This document shows, piece after piece, positions 6,262 through 15,510 of a stretch of 21,751 bases of DNA. Origin of the DNA: Rhodocyclaceae bacterium (GTDB lineage Bacteria > Pseudomonadota > Gammaproteobacteria > Burkholderiales > Rhodocyclaceae). Both the position numbers and the translations under genes were made by a program. Within the stretch, counting starts at the first letter, position 1, and every line of letters starts with the position of its first letter. The stretch is taken from positions 1 through 21,751 of the forward strand of contig JANYAW010000026.1 of the NCBI GenBank assembly GCA_025361105.1, written 5' to 3'. Below the pieces are notes generated by a model. It was given only the letters and a program-made list of their open reading frames with translations, did no database searches and was not told where the DNA came from.

Positions 6262-8753
6262 GATGTCAGGTTCTCCATGAGTCCGATAGGTTCGGTAACA
6301 AGACCAAATTCTGGGCTGTAATAACGCTGGTCAAGATGCAGGATTTGCGTTCCGTCTTGTACGCAATGGACAGCCCCAACCGCTTGCAGCTTGGCGAGTT
6401 GATGCGCAAACACGTTGACCGTAAAAGCTTGGGCGCGACGCAGTAATTCGTATTGCTTATCAACCTCAAATGCACTGCATAAATCATTGATAAGCTCTCG
6501 GCCAACTCTGCCGTAGGGCACGATAACCCCTTGCGTCGGTACGTCGATTGCCTTAAACGCACGCGCTGCCGCCTTAAACGACTGACGCAAATATAGTTTG
6601 GGCATGGTGCCGCTACGCCTGCCATGCTCGGCACTTGCTTGCACGTTGGATGACAGCAAATCGAGCAAATTATCAGCATGTCCAACTTGCTCGGCAGTCA
6701 CTGGGTAAGCCATATCATCTTTGCGCGCAAAGAAATAATTTTCGTAGTACCAAGCCATCGCCTCAGGCCCGATCACGTTGTGGCCGAATTGCGCCGGGTC
6801 GTCCTTGTAGTCATTGAGGATACGCGCAGTTTTTTCCTTGCCGATGCGAATGTCGATGAGGCGATCCAGATTTTCGTCTTCGTCTCGCGGGTTGACGACA
6901 TGCACTCTACCAATGCGATTTCTTCCGTTCCTGTTGCAGCGACCTGCCGCTTGCGCAATGGAATCAAGCCCGGCAGCGTAGCGAATGACGACACCAAAAT
7001 CTACGTCGACTCCAGCTTCAATGAGTTGCGTGCTAAGGCAAATGATCCTTATGTTCCAGCGCAGACAGCGCCGAACATACCGCAGGCTGCGCTTACGATG
7101 TGCTGGACACATACTGGTGCTCAAGTGAACTAGAGCGATTCCCGATTCTGCCGCGCACAAGTGATAAAGCGCAAGTACAGATGCCTTGGTATTAGCGATA
7201 ACGAGGCAACTACGCGAACTGCCAAGCTCCCTTCGTACAAGAGCGGTGATTTCGTCCAGCGTCCAACCACCGGGCTTGCATTGGTCGATCACTTCGACTC
7301 GCTTTAGCTTGTCAAACAAATCGCCAACATGCGGCATTAGTTCGCTATCTGACGAAAGCCGAATTGCGCCTTGCCTGACGTCTACCTTGTCGAGTAACGG
7401 TCGAGTGGCCGTGCACAGCACAACAGTGCTTTTGCAATGATCAGCGAGAAAACTTGCGGCGTTGTTAAACAAGTGAACACAGCGCACCGGCAATGCTTGG
7501 ATTTCATCAAAAACCAATACAGCGTTGGCCAACTGGTGCATACGTCTCGCGCCTCGCGTCCCGCTACCAAATAATGCTTCGAGAAACTGCACCATGGTTG
7601 TATAGATAACTGGCGCATCCCAGTTCTCAGTGAGTATTTTGTCGCGCCAACCTTGGATTTCCGGCGTGAGGTTTGAGTGATGCTCTAGAACAACTCTGCC
7701 GCTCGGATCCGAATCAATCCCCGCATCGGTATCAGGTTCGAGAATGCACCGAACCACGTCAGCGTTTTGGTCAATGATGGAAGTAAATGGAACAACGTAA
7801 ATGATTCGATCCATTTTATGATGCGCAGCGTGATGGAGCGCAAAACGCAGACTCGCCAACGTCTTGCCGCCGCCAGTCGGTACACTCAGGGTGAAGATGC
7901 CACGATCACGATGCGCTCCGTCCAAGCAATGCTGTGAAATGTCTCGCCGTAGTTGATCAATCGGCTCGCGCACCTCCAAACCCGACAAATAACGTTCGAG
8001 TCGATCAATCAAAAGTCTCCATGCAGCATAGCTCCCGTGGGGACGATGCTGATTGGCGCGAGGTTTTTCAAAAATTGCCGTATTCAGTCGATCTGCGTCT
8101 ATCAGACAACTAAACAGGAAACGTACCAAGAGGCCAATCTGCTGTTGAGCGACGAAACCTTTGTCCGATTTCTCGGGAGCCGCTAAGACAATGCGCCCAA
8201 GGCAAGCTTGTAACTCCGTGATAATTTTTCGCTCGGCAAGTAGCGCCTGAGCCCGCGCCCGTATTGCATCATCAGCCTTGCTCCATGCTTCTGTCAGATG
8301 GCTACGTTCGTCGGCTTTCTGCATTCGTCGAGTAAACACGTCCTCACCCAAGCTCCTATGGTCGCAACTCAAGCAATCAATCAAACCAGAGTGATGTGAA
8401 GCAATACACAAGGCCAACATCTGCCCAACAATTTCCCCGATCGGCCCCTGCTTCTCTAACTCTCGCCAAACCAATTGGGCACCGGCGGTCGAGTGATCGA
8501 TGCGACCTCGGAGCGCACCTGCATCGACATAATCTTCGTCTTCATCCTGATTCAGGATGCCGACCGCTGATTGCAAGTAGTGCTGAAATGCATCACTGTA
8601 TTTGCCAAGATCGTGCAGCAGTCCAAGCAATTCACCTTGCAATTCCAGTCCGAGCTTTGCTGCATTTGCGGATGCCATCGCGCCGACACCCAAGAGATGG
8701 TCGTGAAGTAACTGCGGGTCTCCATTCTTCTTCACATGCGCAATGAAACTCAC
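6258..8753 (-). CDS. cas3: CRISPR effector nuclease-helicase Cas3 (HD-DExD/H)
   Basis: Cas3 is recruited by target-bound Cascade, then unwinds and degrades the DNA. The 831-residue protein has an N-terminal HD nuclease domain: H47-D48 (LLHDLGKYSDAF), H87 (IDHSTAG), H120-H121 (ASHHSG), with D219 in LIDADR. The superfamily 2 helicase follows: Walker A PTGGGKT (292-298), DEIQ (416-419), CTATRP (447-452), TQLIEAGVDVDF, and QAAGRCNRNGR (601-611). All motifs are complete. The GTG start has AGGAG at suitable distance (about 8759-8763). It is the first gene of the operon. No convincing promoter boxes were found in the 43 bp between it and the dnaJ remnant. Confidence 0.97.
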   Translation of the reverse strand: MSFIAHVKKNGDPQLLHDHLLGVGAMASANAAKLGLELQGELLGLLHDLGKYSDAFQHYLQSAVGILNQDEDEDYVDAGALRGRIDHSTAGAQLVWRELEKQGPIGEIVGQMLALCIASHHSGLIDCLSCDHRSLGEDVFTRRMQKADERSHLTEAWSKADDAIRARAQALLAERKIITELQACLGRIVLAAPEKSDKGFVAQQQIGLLVRFLFSCLIDADRLNTAIFEKPRANQHRPHGSYAAWRLLIDRLERYLSGLEVREPIDQLRRDISQHCLDGAHRDRGIFTLSVPTGGGKTLASLRFALHHAAHHKMDRIIYVVPFTSIIDQNADVVRCILEPDTDAGIDSDPSGRVVLEHHSNLTPEIQGWRDKILTENWDAPVIYTTMVQFLEALFGSGTRGARRMHQLANAVLVFDEIQALPVRCVHLFNNAASFLADHCKSTVVLCTATRPLLDKVDVRQGAIRLSSDSELMPHVGDLFDKLKRVEVIDQCKPGGWTLDEITALVRRELGSSRSCLVIANTKASVLALYHLCAAESGIALVHLSTSMCPAHRKRSLRYVRRCLRWNIRIICLSTQLIEAGVDVDFGVVIRYAAGLDSIAQAAGRCNRNGRNRIGRVHVVNPRDEDENLDRLIDIRIGKEKTARILNDYKDDPAQFGHNVIGPEAMAWYYENYFFARKDDMAYPVTAEQVGHADNLLDLLSSNVQASAEHGRRSGTMPKLYLRQSFKAAARAFKAIDVPTQGVIVPYGRVGRELINDLCSAFEVDKQYELLRRAQAFTVNVFAHQLAKLQAVGAVHCVQDGTQILHLDQRYYSPEFGLVTEPIGLMENLTS

Positions 8754-8796
8754 GGACGCTCCTTTTTTTCCAATCTACAACATCATCCTACGATAC

Positions 8797-9031
8797 CGAT
8801 GGCTCACCAGATGCGCCTGTTGAAAATTCCTGAGCAGCGAAAATATCAATGCAAACATGCGGATGGTACTGATGCTGGTGCCATGTGGTCGTCGAAACTC
8901 CAGTCAAACGAACTGACCGCCAACGCGAATTGCTCGCCGAATTTGAGGAAATCAGCAAGGGCAACGCCCAACTGCACAACCCCAAAGCGCAAGGCTGGAT
9001 GGACAAGGTGAAAGAGTTTTTTAGCAGCTAA
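8797..9031 (+). pseudogene. Decayed 3' end of dnaJ
   Basis: The plus strand from about 8877 to the TAA at 9029-9031 encodes CHVVVETPVKRTDRQRELL followed by AEFEEISK and the end GWMDKVKEFFSS. This is a typical DnaJ C-terminus (DLYCHVVVETPVKLTERQRELL type). About 80 bases upstream, in another frame, MRLLKIPE resembles the preceding DnaJ stretch (KLKIPEGTQSGK), with deletions and a frameshift between. There is no room for the J domain or zinc-finger part before cas3, which starts on the other strand at 8753. It is thus a truncated remnant, not a working gene. The C-terminal match is solid; the upstream half is weaker. Confidence 0.75.
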
Positions 9032-9074
9032 TTGTTGGGCGATGGTCAGCGTACCGCGCCACACCGCCCAACAA
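9032..9074. terminator. Inverted repeat after the dnaJ remnant
   Basis: TTGTTGGGCG at 9032-9041 and its exact complement at 9065-9074 form a 10-bp stem around a 23-nt loop, starting right after the dnaJ stop codon. The position suggests the former dnaJ terminator. There is no run of T after either arm, so intrinsic termination is uncertain and another hairpin role is possible. Confidence 0.4.
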
Positions 9075-9123
9075 CACCTTGGCAAATTCCACCGCAATTC
9101 GATTCGATTTGGGTTGCCTAAAG

Positions 9124-9129
9124 TAGAAT
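9124..9129 (+). promoter_or_regulatory. Possible -10 box for tRNA-Leu
   Basis: TAGAAT lies 12 bp before the tRNA and is followed by the GC-rich stretch CGGCTCCGCC, a discriminator type common in stable-RNA promoters under stringent control. No good -35 box sits at 16-18 bp upstream, so this is tentative. Confidence 0.3.
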
Positions 9130-9141
9130 ACGGCTCCGCCT

Positions 9142-9228
9142 GCCACGGTGGAGAAATCGGTAAACTCAGCAGACTTAAAATCTGCCGGCCACTAGGCCTT
9201 GCGGGTTCAAGTCCCGCCCGTGGTACCA
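9142..9228 (+). tRNA. tRNA-Leu (anticodon UAA)
   Basis: A full class II tRNA can be folded. The acceptor GCCACGG pairs with CCGTGGT (one G-U), followed by A and the encoded CCA end. The anticodon stem GCAGA/TCTGC encloses the loop CTTAAAA, with anticodon TAA at 9176-9178. There is a long variable arm (CGGCCACTAGGCCTTG region) as in leucine tRNAs, and a T arm GCGGGTTCAAGTCCCGC. The gene appears intact, so the neighbouring CRISPR locus has not damaged it. It reads toward the FKBP gene on the other strand. Confidence 0.97.
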
Positions 9229-9248
9229 GCGCATTTTTGTGCGCTGGT
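9225..9248. repeat. Hairpin overlapping the tRNA 3' end
   Basis: ACCAGCGCA at 9225-9233 pairs exactly with TGCGCTGGT at 9240-9248 around the loop TTTTTG. It shares the tRNA discriminator base and CCA end. It could serve as a transcription end for tRNA-Leu or, read from the other strand, for the FKBP operon, but no T-run follows the stem on either strand. Confidence 0.45.
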
Positions 9249-9279
9249 CTTGCGAGTGTTTATTCGCTGAGTCGCCAAA

Positions 9280-9705
9280 TTATTTGACGATTTCAATCAA
9301 CTCCACTTCAAATATCAAAGTCGAATTCGCTGGTATCAATCCGGGAATTTCTCTTGCGCCGTAAGCGAGTTGCGGTGGGCAGACAATTTTCACTTTGCCG
9401 CCGGGCTTCATGGTTTGCAGCGTTTCTGTCCAACAGGGAATCACGCGATTGAGCGGGAAGGTGGCAGGCTCATTGCGTTTATAAGAGCTGTCAAATTCTT
9501 GGCCGTTGGTCAGCGTGCCGCGATAGTGCGTCTTGACACTGTCGTTGGCTTTGGGGCTTTCGCCTATGCCTTCTTTTAGCGTGGTGATGGCAATACCAGA
9601 AGCCGTAATAACGACGGCGGAGGCGGCCGGGATGGCGGGAATGGTGGTTGCCGCGTGAGCAGACGCAAGCGAGAAAAGGGCAATGCCGAAGGCGAAAAAT
9701 TTCAT
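9280..9705 (-). CDS. Periplasmic FKBP-type peptidyl-prolyl isomerase
   Basis: FKBP isomerases speed cis-trans isomerisation of proline bonds and help folding. The 141-residue protein begins with a signal peptide (MKFFAFGIALFSLASAHA, cut about residue 18-19), so it acts in the periplasm. The FKBP domain fills the rest: SVKTHYRGTLTNGQEFDSSY, then FPLNRVIPCWTETLQTMKPGGK, CPPQLAYGAREIPGLIPANS and the final strand TLIFEVELIEI. In the usual VIPGW motif the Gly is replaced by Cys (VIPCW). AGGAA precedes the ATG at good distance. It starts 21 bp after the aminotransferase stop, and is probably the last gene of that transcription unit. Confidence 0.93.
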   Translation of the reverse strand: MKFFAFGIALFSLASAHAATTIPAIPAASAVVITASGIAITTLKEGIGESPKANDSVKTHYRGTLTNGQEFDSSYKRNEPATFPLNRVIPCWTETLQTMKPGGKVKIVCPPQLAYGAREIPGLIPANSTLIFEVELIEIVK

Positions 9706-9726
9706 AGCTTGTTCCTGTTAAGAAAT

Positions 9727-10854
9727 TTAAGAAAAATTATTCAGAGCACGGGCAAGATTTTCTACGGTGCGCTCAATGTGATGGAGTTTATCCAAACCAA
9801 ACAGGCCAATGCGAAACGCTTTGTAGTCAGCCGGTTCGTCACATTGCAAAGGCACACCCGCAGCTGATTGCAGGCCTTGAGCGATGAATTTTTTGCCACT
9901 GGAAATATCCGCATCATCGGTATAACACACCACCACGCCCGGCGCTTGGAAGCCTTCTGCAGCAACGCTTTGATAGCCTTTGCTGGTGAGCAATTCGCGA
10001 ACTCGTTTTCCCAGTGATAGCTGTTCGTCGTACACTTTGCCAAAGCCATAAGCTTCCGTTTCGAGCATCACATCGCGCACCTGCGCGAGTGCGTCGGTGG
10101 GCATGGTCGCGTGATACGCAAAGCTACCGCCTTCGTAGGCTTCCATGATTTGCAACCATTTTTTCAGATCGCAGGCAAAACTGGTGCTGTTGGTCGCATC
10201 GATACGCGAACGCGCCAGTTCGCTCAAGCAAACCATCGCGCAACAGGGTGAACCGCTCCAGCCTTTTTGTGGCGCGCTGATCAACACGTCAACGCCGCAG
10301 ACTTGCATGTCCACCCAGATGGTTCCCGAAGCAATGCAATCGAGCACGAATAGCCCGCCGACGGCATGCACTGCATCCGCTACTGCGCGCAAATAGCTAT
10401 TGGGCAGCATCATGCCGCTGGCCGTTTCAACATGCGGTGCAAATACGATATCTGGTTTTTGCTCGGCGATGCACGCGACAACTTCGGCTATCGGCGCCGG
10501 CGCAAATGGTGCTTGATGTTGATTCGTCGAACGCCTCGCTTTCATCACTATCGATTCAGCGGCAATCATTCCCATGTCGAGAATTTGCGTCCACCGATAG
10601 CTAAACCAGCCATTACGAATGATCAGGCATTTCTTGCCAGTGGCGAATTGGCGGGCGACCGCCTCCATCCCAAACGTGCCGCTACCCGGCACGATCACAG
10701 CCGATTTAGCGTTGTAGGTTTGCTTCAAAATCCGACTGATGTCGGTCATCACCGTTTGAAAACTTTTCGACATGTGATTGAGCGCACGATCAGTGTACAC
10801 CACCGAATATTCGAGCAACCCATCAGGGTCGACGTTAGCTAAAAGTGCAGGCAC
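9727..10854 (-). CDS. Class V aminotransferase (alanine-glyoxylate / serine-pyruvate type)
   Basis: This is a PLP enzyme of fold type I that likely moves an amino group between a small amino acid (alanine or serine) and an oxo acid such as glyoxylate or pyruvate. In the 375-residue protein the glycine-rich cofactor motif is VPGSGTFGMEAVA (55-67). D172 (FVLDCIASG) should contact the pyridine nitrogen, and K197 (SAPQKGWSGSP) should form the Schiff base. The GTG start at 10854 follows GGAG by a few bases; an overlapping ATG two bases earlier is out of frame. The exact substrate cannot be read from the sequence. It lies 42 bp after glpD and shortly before the FKBP gene. Confidence 0.88.
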   Translation of the reverse strand: MPALLANVDPDGLLEYSVVYTDRALNHMSKSFQTVMTDISRILKQTYNAKSAVIVPGSGTFGMEAVARQFATGKKCLIIRNGWFSYRWTQILDMGMIAAESIVMKARRSTNQHQAPFAPAPIAEVVACIAEQKPDIVFAPHVETASGMMLPNSYLRAVADAVHAVGGLFVLDCIASGTIWVDMQVCGVDVLISAPQKGWSGSPCCAMVCLSELARSRIDATNSTSFACDLKKWLQIMEAYEGGSFAYHATMPTDALAQVRDVMLETEAYGFGKVYDEQLSLGKRVRELLTSKGYQSVAAEGFQAPGVVVCYTDDADISSGKKFIAQGLQSAAGVPLQCDEPADYKAFRIGLFGLDKLHHIERTVENLARALNNFS

Positions 10855-10896
10855 ATTGGCTCCGTAAAAAAATATATGAACAAACAGCAGATTAAC

Positions 10897-12432
10897 TTAC
10901 GCGCTGCCTAAGTTGCGAGAAAACACTGCACGTTGTTCGGGTGTCATGTGCAGCCCACATTTACTGCGCCGCCAAAGTATGTCGTCGGCGCTTGTCGCCC
11001 ACTCTTGGGTACAGAACCAATCGACTTCGCGCGCGGTCAGACTGCCACCGAAATTTTCACCCAAATCATTGGTGCTGTGCGCCCCGTCGAGTAGTTCGTG
11101 AATGCGACTGCCGTGACGACGAAACAGCGCGTGGCAAAGCGAAGTCTCCAGCCACGGATAAGCTGCCTCCAATGCCGCGCGATATTCACTATGCGTCATC
11201 GCGCCAAGATCGCCGCCGGGTAGCACCGCCTTCCCCGTCCAGCCGCTTTGCTGCAAACAATTTTCGTCGCTCAGTTTTTCTAGAAAATAATCAGCAATTT
11301 TGTCGACCACCTGCTCAGCCAAGCGTCGATACGTGGTGAGCTTGCCACCGAAAATCGACAGCACCGGCGCGGCATCGTTGGCATGATCCAAACGCAAGGT
11401 GTAGTCACGCGTAATCGACGAGGGATCGCCGCTGCCATCGTCATACAGCGGGCGCACACCAGCGAAGCGCAGCACTGCGTCATGCGGTTTCGGCACGTGG
11501 GCCAAATAGCGTCCTATCGCGCGGCACAAATATTCGGCTTCGGCATCTGTCGCCACCGGCTGTGCGGGGTCGCCGGTTTCGGCCACATCGGTAGTGCCGA
11601 CCAAAGTAAATCGACCTTCATACGGAATCATGAAAATCACGCGGCGGTCGTCGTTTTGCAAGATGAATGCATGACTGCCTTCGTACAATTTCGGCATCAC
11701 CAAATGGCTACCGCGTATCAGCCGCACCGCATCGTTCGAAGGCACATTGAGGCGGTTGTTCAGCACTTCCTTGACCCACGGCCCAGCCGCATTAACGATG
11801 GCGTGCGCGGCGATTTGCTGGCCATTAGAGAGCATGACTTGCCAATGATTATGAAGCCGCTGTGCACTTACGAGTGTTGTGCGCGGCAAGATTTTGGCAC
11901 CGCGAATTTCGGCATCTTTAGCGTTGGCAATGACCAGGCGCGCATCGTCGGCACGGCAATCCGAATAGATAAAACCGTGATGATATTTCGCCAGCAAACC
12001 GTCGCTATACGGCAGCGTATCTAGACGCACCGCCATTGATCCCGGCAAGCGCGTGCGACGGCCAAGATGATCGTAAAGAAAAAGCCCCGTGCGTATCATC
12101 CAACGCGGCCGCAGCTCAGGCACATGGGGCATCACAAAGCGCGCAGGCCACACCAGGTGTGGCGCAATCGTCAGCAAAGTTTCGCGCTCGGCCAAGGCTT
12201 CACTCACCAAGCGAAATTCAAATTGTTCGAGATAGCGCAAACCACCATGAATGAGCTTGGATGAATACGACGATGTCGCACCAGCCAAATCGCCCTTTTC
12301 AACCAGCGTGACCGATAGTCCGCGACCCACCGCATCACGCGCCACACCGACACCGTTGATGCCGCCACCAACCACCAGCAGATCGACTTGCGACGGCGTG
12401 TCACCAGCACCAACTGGCGAGCTCACCCTCAC
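10897..12432 (-). CDS. glpD: Aerobic glycerol-3-phosphate dehydrogenase
   Basis: GlpD is a membrane-bound flavoenzyme that oxidises glycerol-3-phosphate to dihydroxyacetone phosphate and feeds electrons to quinone. The 511-residue protein shows the FAD-binding motif DLLVVGGGINGVGVARDAVGRG (17-38), then SSYSSKLIHGGLRYLEQFE, VNAAGPWVKEV, and RFAGVRPLYDD, with SIFGGKLTTYRRLAE near the end of the catalytic domain, and the C-terminal helical domain. The start is GTG, overlapping the stop of the RND pump gene (GTGA). Residues 5-14 (SPVGAGDTPS) come from a copy of the dispersed repeat, so the normal N-terminus was extended or replaced. No alternative start exists between repeat and the FAD motif except weak codons. 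Confidence 0.95.
   Translation of the reverse strand: MRVSSPVGAGDTPSQVDLLVVGGGINGVGVARDAVGRGLSVTLVEKGDLAGATSSYSSKLIHGGLRYLEQFEFRLVSEALAERETLLTIAPHLVWPARFVMPHVPELRPRWMIRTGLFLYDHLGRRTRLPGSMAVRLDTLPYSDGLLAKYHHGFIYSDCRADDARLVIANAKDAEIRGAKILPRTTLVSAQRLHNHWQVMLSNGQQIAAHAIVNAAGPWVKEVLNNRLNVPSNDAVRLIRGSHLVMPKLYEGSHAFILQNDDRRVIFMIPYEGRFTLVGTTDVAETGDPAQPVATDAEAEYLCRAIGRYLAHVPKPHDAVLRFAGVRPLYDDGSGDPSSITRDYTLRLDHANDAAPVLSIFGGKLTTYRRLAEQVVDKIADYFLEKLSDENCLQQSGWTGKAVLPGGDLGAMTHSEYRAALEAAYPWLETSLCHALFRRHGSRIHELLDGAHSTNDLGENFGGSLTAREVDWFCTQEWATSADDILWRRSKCGLHMTPEQRAVFSRNLGSA
12392..12418 (-). repeat. Dispersed short repeat, copy 3 (5' end of glpD)
   Basis: The minus strand reads CCA followed by the exact core GTTGGTGCTGGTGACACGCC and GTC. 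It sits 14 bp inside the called glpD start and right after the RND pump stop. It is in the same orientation as glpD and encodes PVGAGDTP. It could be regarded as sitting at the gene junction, where it was absorbed into the glpD reading frame. Confidence 0.88.
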
Positions 12433-15400
12433 CCCGCCTTTTGCATCTTCGGCGCGAGCAACAAATACATTGCCGGGGTGACCAACCGCGCCAGGAATGT
12501 GGATGAGACCAGGCCGCCGATGATGACCCAGGCCAGTCCTGAATACAGCGAACTGCCTTGCAATGCCAATGGCATCAAGCCACCGATTGCGGTGAGTGAG
12601 GTGAGCAGAATCGGGAAGAAGCGTATCTCGCCGGCTTGTTGAATCGCATCCAACAGTTCGGTGCCTTGTGCGCGCAATTGATGCGTGAAATCGACTAGCA
12701 AGATGGAGTTTTTTATCTCGATGCCGATTAGTGCGATGAAGCCGATTGCGGCCATGAATGAAATTGAGTAACCGGAAAGATAGAGCGCTACCATGCCGCC
12801 GATGATGCCCAGTGGAATTACGCCAGCAACGATAATCGTGCTGCGAAAATCGCCGAATTCCAAAATCAACACAGCGAGAATGCCGAACACTGCCACCAGT
12901 GCTGCTGCGCCCAAGCCCGCAAAACTTGCCTGTCGCGCCTCACGCTCACCACCAATGAGATAGCGATAGCCTGGCGGCAGTTTTTCTTTGGCCAGTAGTG
13001 TCATCACGTCGCCAGTGAGTTTCTCGGTGTTGTAGCCACTTGCCACTTGTGCCGTAACGGTGACGGAGCGTTGGCGCTTGTAGCGCGATATGGAGTTCGG
13101 CGCTGTCTTGAGTTGGGGATTAATCAATTGCCGCAAAGGTAGCGCGTCGCCTTGCGCCGAGTTGACGTAAATTTGATCGAGTACGTCAAGATGCTGATGG
13201 CCATCGACCAGCGGCGCACGTAGGACAATTGGGTATTCGTGACCGTCGGCTTCGCGAAAATCTCCTATCGATTCGCCCGCAATCGCGAGGCGCACGGTTC
13301 GATCAATGTTAAAGGTCGGTATGCCATAGAGCGAGGCCTTGGCGATATCTATGTTCAGATCAAGATCGGTGCGGCTTAAGCGCAATGGATTGTTTACATC
13401 TCGCGTACCTTGCACTGTTTTGATAATACTTTCAGTTCGACTAGCAAGCTCAGACAATACATCGAGCTCTGGCCCGAGCAGTCGAATCGCAATCGGTGCG
13501 GCGATTGGCGGGCCGTTTTCAAATGCTTTAACGATAATATTGGCATCGGGATAGTCGGCAAACTCTTGCCGTAAGGAATCAAAAAACTGTGGGGTCGTGC
13601 GTGGATTAAATTGCTTGACTTCAGCATAAAGCTCGCCGGTGTTGGCTTTGGTTTCGCGCCCGAAAACGTTGTAATAAATCCGTGGATTGCCGCGTCCGGC
13701 ATTGCTAAACACGTGTTTGACTTCCGGTCGCGCTAGCAGTTTTTGTTCAACGTAGCGCACCGCTTTGTCGGTTTGCGCCACCGTGCTGCCTTCGGCGGTT
13801 TCAATCGTGACACGGAACTGCGGCACGTCGGCAACCGGGAAAAGCGAAAAGCCTATCAGCGGCACGAGGCCAAGCACGGCCATAAAAATCACTGCAGCGA
13901 TGGAAACCGTAGTGCGTGGATAGGTCAGCGCACCATGTAACAAGGGGCGATAGAAAGTGGTGATGCCGTGCATGATCGCTTGCAACAATTTATTGCCTTG
14001 AGGCTCGTGCTCCTTAAGCACGCGGCTGGCCAAAAACGGAATCATGGTTAGCGCGACGATTAAGGACGCGATAATGGTGAAGGTGATAGACGCAGCCAAA
14101 GATTTGATAAATTTTCCGGCGCCTTCCGGCAGCATAAATAGTGGTAAAAATGCGAATAGCAGAGTCGCCGTACAACCCAACACCGCGTAGTAAATTTGCT
14201 TGGTCGCGGCGACAGCGGCCTCGACCCGTGAATAACCCTGGCGTAAAAATCGTTCGATGTTTTCTGTCACTACGATAGAGTCGTCGACCAGCAACCCCAG
14301 GGCCAGCACGAAGCCCGCAATCGACAATTGATTGAGCGAAAAGCCAGTGAAGTAGAGCAAAGCGATGCCGATTGCCATCGACAAAGGAATCGACACCATC
14401 ACCACGCCAGCAGCGCGGTATCCCAATGGCAGCAAGGTAATCAAGACAAGACCGATTGCGATGCTGAAATCTTGCCCGAGCCGCGTCAAGCGCGTATTCA
14501 CATTGCGTGATTGGTCAAAACCGACTTCCAAATGCATATCTGGTGACAGTGTTTCGCGAAATGCGTTCACCTCTTCCATGACGGCGTCACGGGTTTTGAA
14601 AATATTCATGTCGTCTTTTTGGGTGACGCCAATGAAAATCGCGCGCTGCCCATTGAAACGCGTTATATGGCGCGTCTCCTCGTAATCCCATGCGACGTTA
14701 GCCACGTCTTGCAAACGCACGACCTTGTTGCCACCCCGCGTAGTAGCGCTGCCCGCAATGACGGTGTCGGCAATTTCTGCCAGCGATGAATAATTGCCCG
14801 AGGTTCGCACGTTAAAACGCCGCCCGCCGCTCTCAACTGCACCACCCGGTACCAGCGCATTTTCACCCTTCATGGTGTCGACGACTTGGGTCAGCGGGAT
14901 CCCAAAACGCGCCAACTTGGTCAGATCAATCGCAACAGTGATTTCAGCGCGCGGCAAGCCGGTGACTTCGACGGTTCGCACACCATAAGCTTGCTCTAGG
15001 CGATCTTGCAATTTCTCTGCCGCGTCGCGCAGCGCGCGAGGGCTGGTGTTTGGACCCACCAGTGCCATCTGCATGATATTCACTAGACCGGGGCTGGCTT
15101 TGCTCACGGTGACCGAAGCCACGTTGGCAGGCAATTTGGTGCGTGCAGAATTTATTTCGCGCAGAGCTTCATCATATTTTTTCTCGGCATCTTTGCTCCA
15201 GTCGTATTCCACCGAAACTGTTGCCAGACCATCGCTTGCCGTGCTCCGTATTTCTTTGACGTCGCTGGTTTCATTGATGGCATCTTCGAGCGGAGTGATG
15301 ATCAGCCGTTCCATATCTGCCGGGTCAGCGCCGGGATATACGACGACCACCGTGACCACCGGAATTGGAAAAATCGGATCTTCGGCGCGTGGAATGTTTT

Positions 15401-15488
15401 GCAATGAACTCCAGCCAATCGCAATCAGCAGCAAAAACATCACCAGTGTGAACTGGAAGCGCTTGACAGCGAATTCGGTAATGCCCAT
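12429..15488 (-). CDS. RND-family multidrug efflux pump, inner-membrane permease
   Basis: This AcrB-like pump (HAE1 type) uses proton flow to expel drugs or other amphiphiles through a tripartite channel. The 1019 residues match the family length. A first membrane segment (about 11-30) is followed by the periplasmic loop with FPIPVVTVVVVYPGADPADME. Membrane segments resume about 340-480, with the proton-relay pair D402-D403 in LGLLVDDSIVVTENIERF. The second half repeats this layout, ending with ALIGIEIKNSILLVDF and TFLARLVTPAMYLLL. The partner adaptor gene ends 22 bp upstream. No outer-membrane channel gene (TolC type) is in the window. The substrate cannot be told. Confidence 0.95.
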   Translation of the reverse strand: MGITEFAVKRFQFTLVMFLLLIAIGWSSLQNIPRAEDPIFPIPVVTVVVVYPGADPADMERLIITPLEDAINETSDVKEIRSTASDGLATVSVEYDWSKDAEKKYDEALREINSARTKLPANVASVTVSKASPGLVNIMQMALVGPNTSPRALRDAAEKLQDRLEQAYGVRTVEVTGLPRAEITVAIDLTKLARFGIPLTQVVDTMKGENALVPGGAVESGGRRFNVRTSGNYSSLAEIADTVIAGSATTRGGNKVVRLQDVANVAWDYEETRHITRFNGQRAIFIGVTQKDDMNIFKTRDAVMEEVNAFRETLSPDMHLEVGFDQSRNVNTRLTRLGQDFSIAIGLVLITLLPLGYRAAGVVMVSIPLSMAIGIALLYFTGFSLNQLSIAGFVLALGLLVDDSIVVTENIERFLRQGYSRVEAAVAATKQIYYAVLGCTATLLFAFLPLFMLPEGAGKFIKSLAASITFTIIASLIVALTMIPFLASRVLKEHEPQGNKLLQAIMHGITTFYRPLLHGALTYPRTTVSIAAVIFMAVLGLVPLIGFSLFPVADVPQFRVTIETAEGSTVAQTDKAVRYVEQKLLARPEVKHVFSNAGRGNPRIYYNVFGRETKANTGELYAEVKQFNPRTTPQFFDSLRQEFADYPDANIIVKAFENGPPIAAPIAIRLLGPELDVLSELASRTESIIKTVQGTRDVNNPLRLSRTDLDLNIDIAKASLYGIPTFNIDRTVRLAIAGESIGDFREADGHEYPIVLRAPLVDGHQHLDVLDQIYVNSAQGDALPLRQLINPQLKTAPNSISRYKRQRSVTVTAQVASGYNTEKLTGDVMTLLAKEKLPPGYRYLIGGEREARQASFAGLGAAALVAVFGILAVLILEFGDFRSTIIVAGVIPLGIIGGMVALYLSGYSISFMAAIGFIALIGIEIKNSILLVDFTHQLRAQGTELLDAIQQAGEIRFFPILLTSLTAIGGLMPLALQGSSLYSGLAWVIIGGLVSSTFLARLVTPAMYLLLAPKMQKAG

Positions 15489-15510
15489 TTGAGGGAACCT
15501 TACTTAATTT

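Noticed and set aside
8736..9011. Plus-strand open frame of 91 codons upstream of tRNA-Leu
   Set aside because: Only its middle resembles DnaJ and the clear DnaJ end is in another frame, so this is part of a pseudogene and not an intact gene.
14840..14860. CGGTACCAGCGCATTTTCAC in the pump gene, resembling the tRNA 3' end at 9221-9236, as an attachment site
   Set aside because: The match covers only the CCA end and a few bases, lies in conserved coding sequence, and has no integrase or second site nearby.
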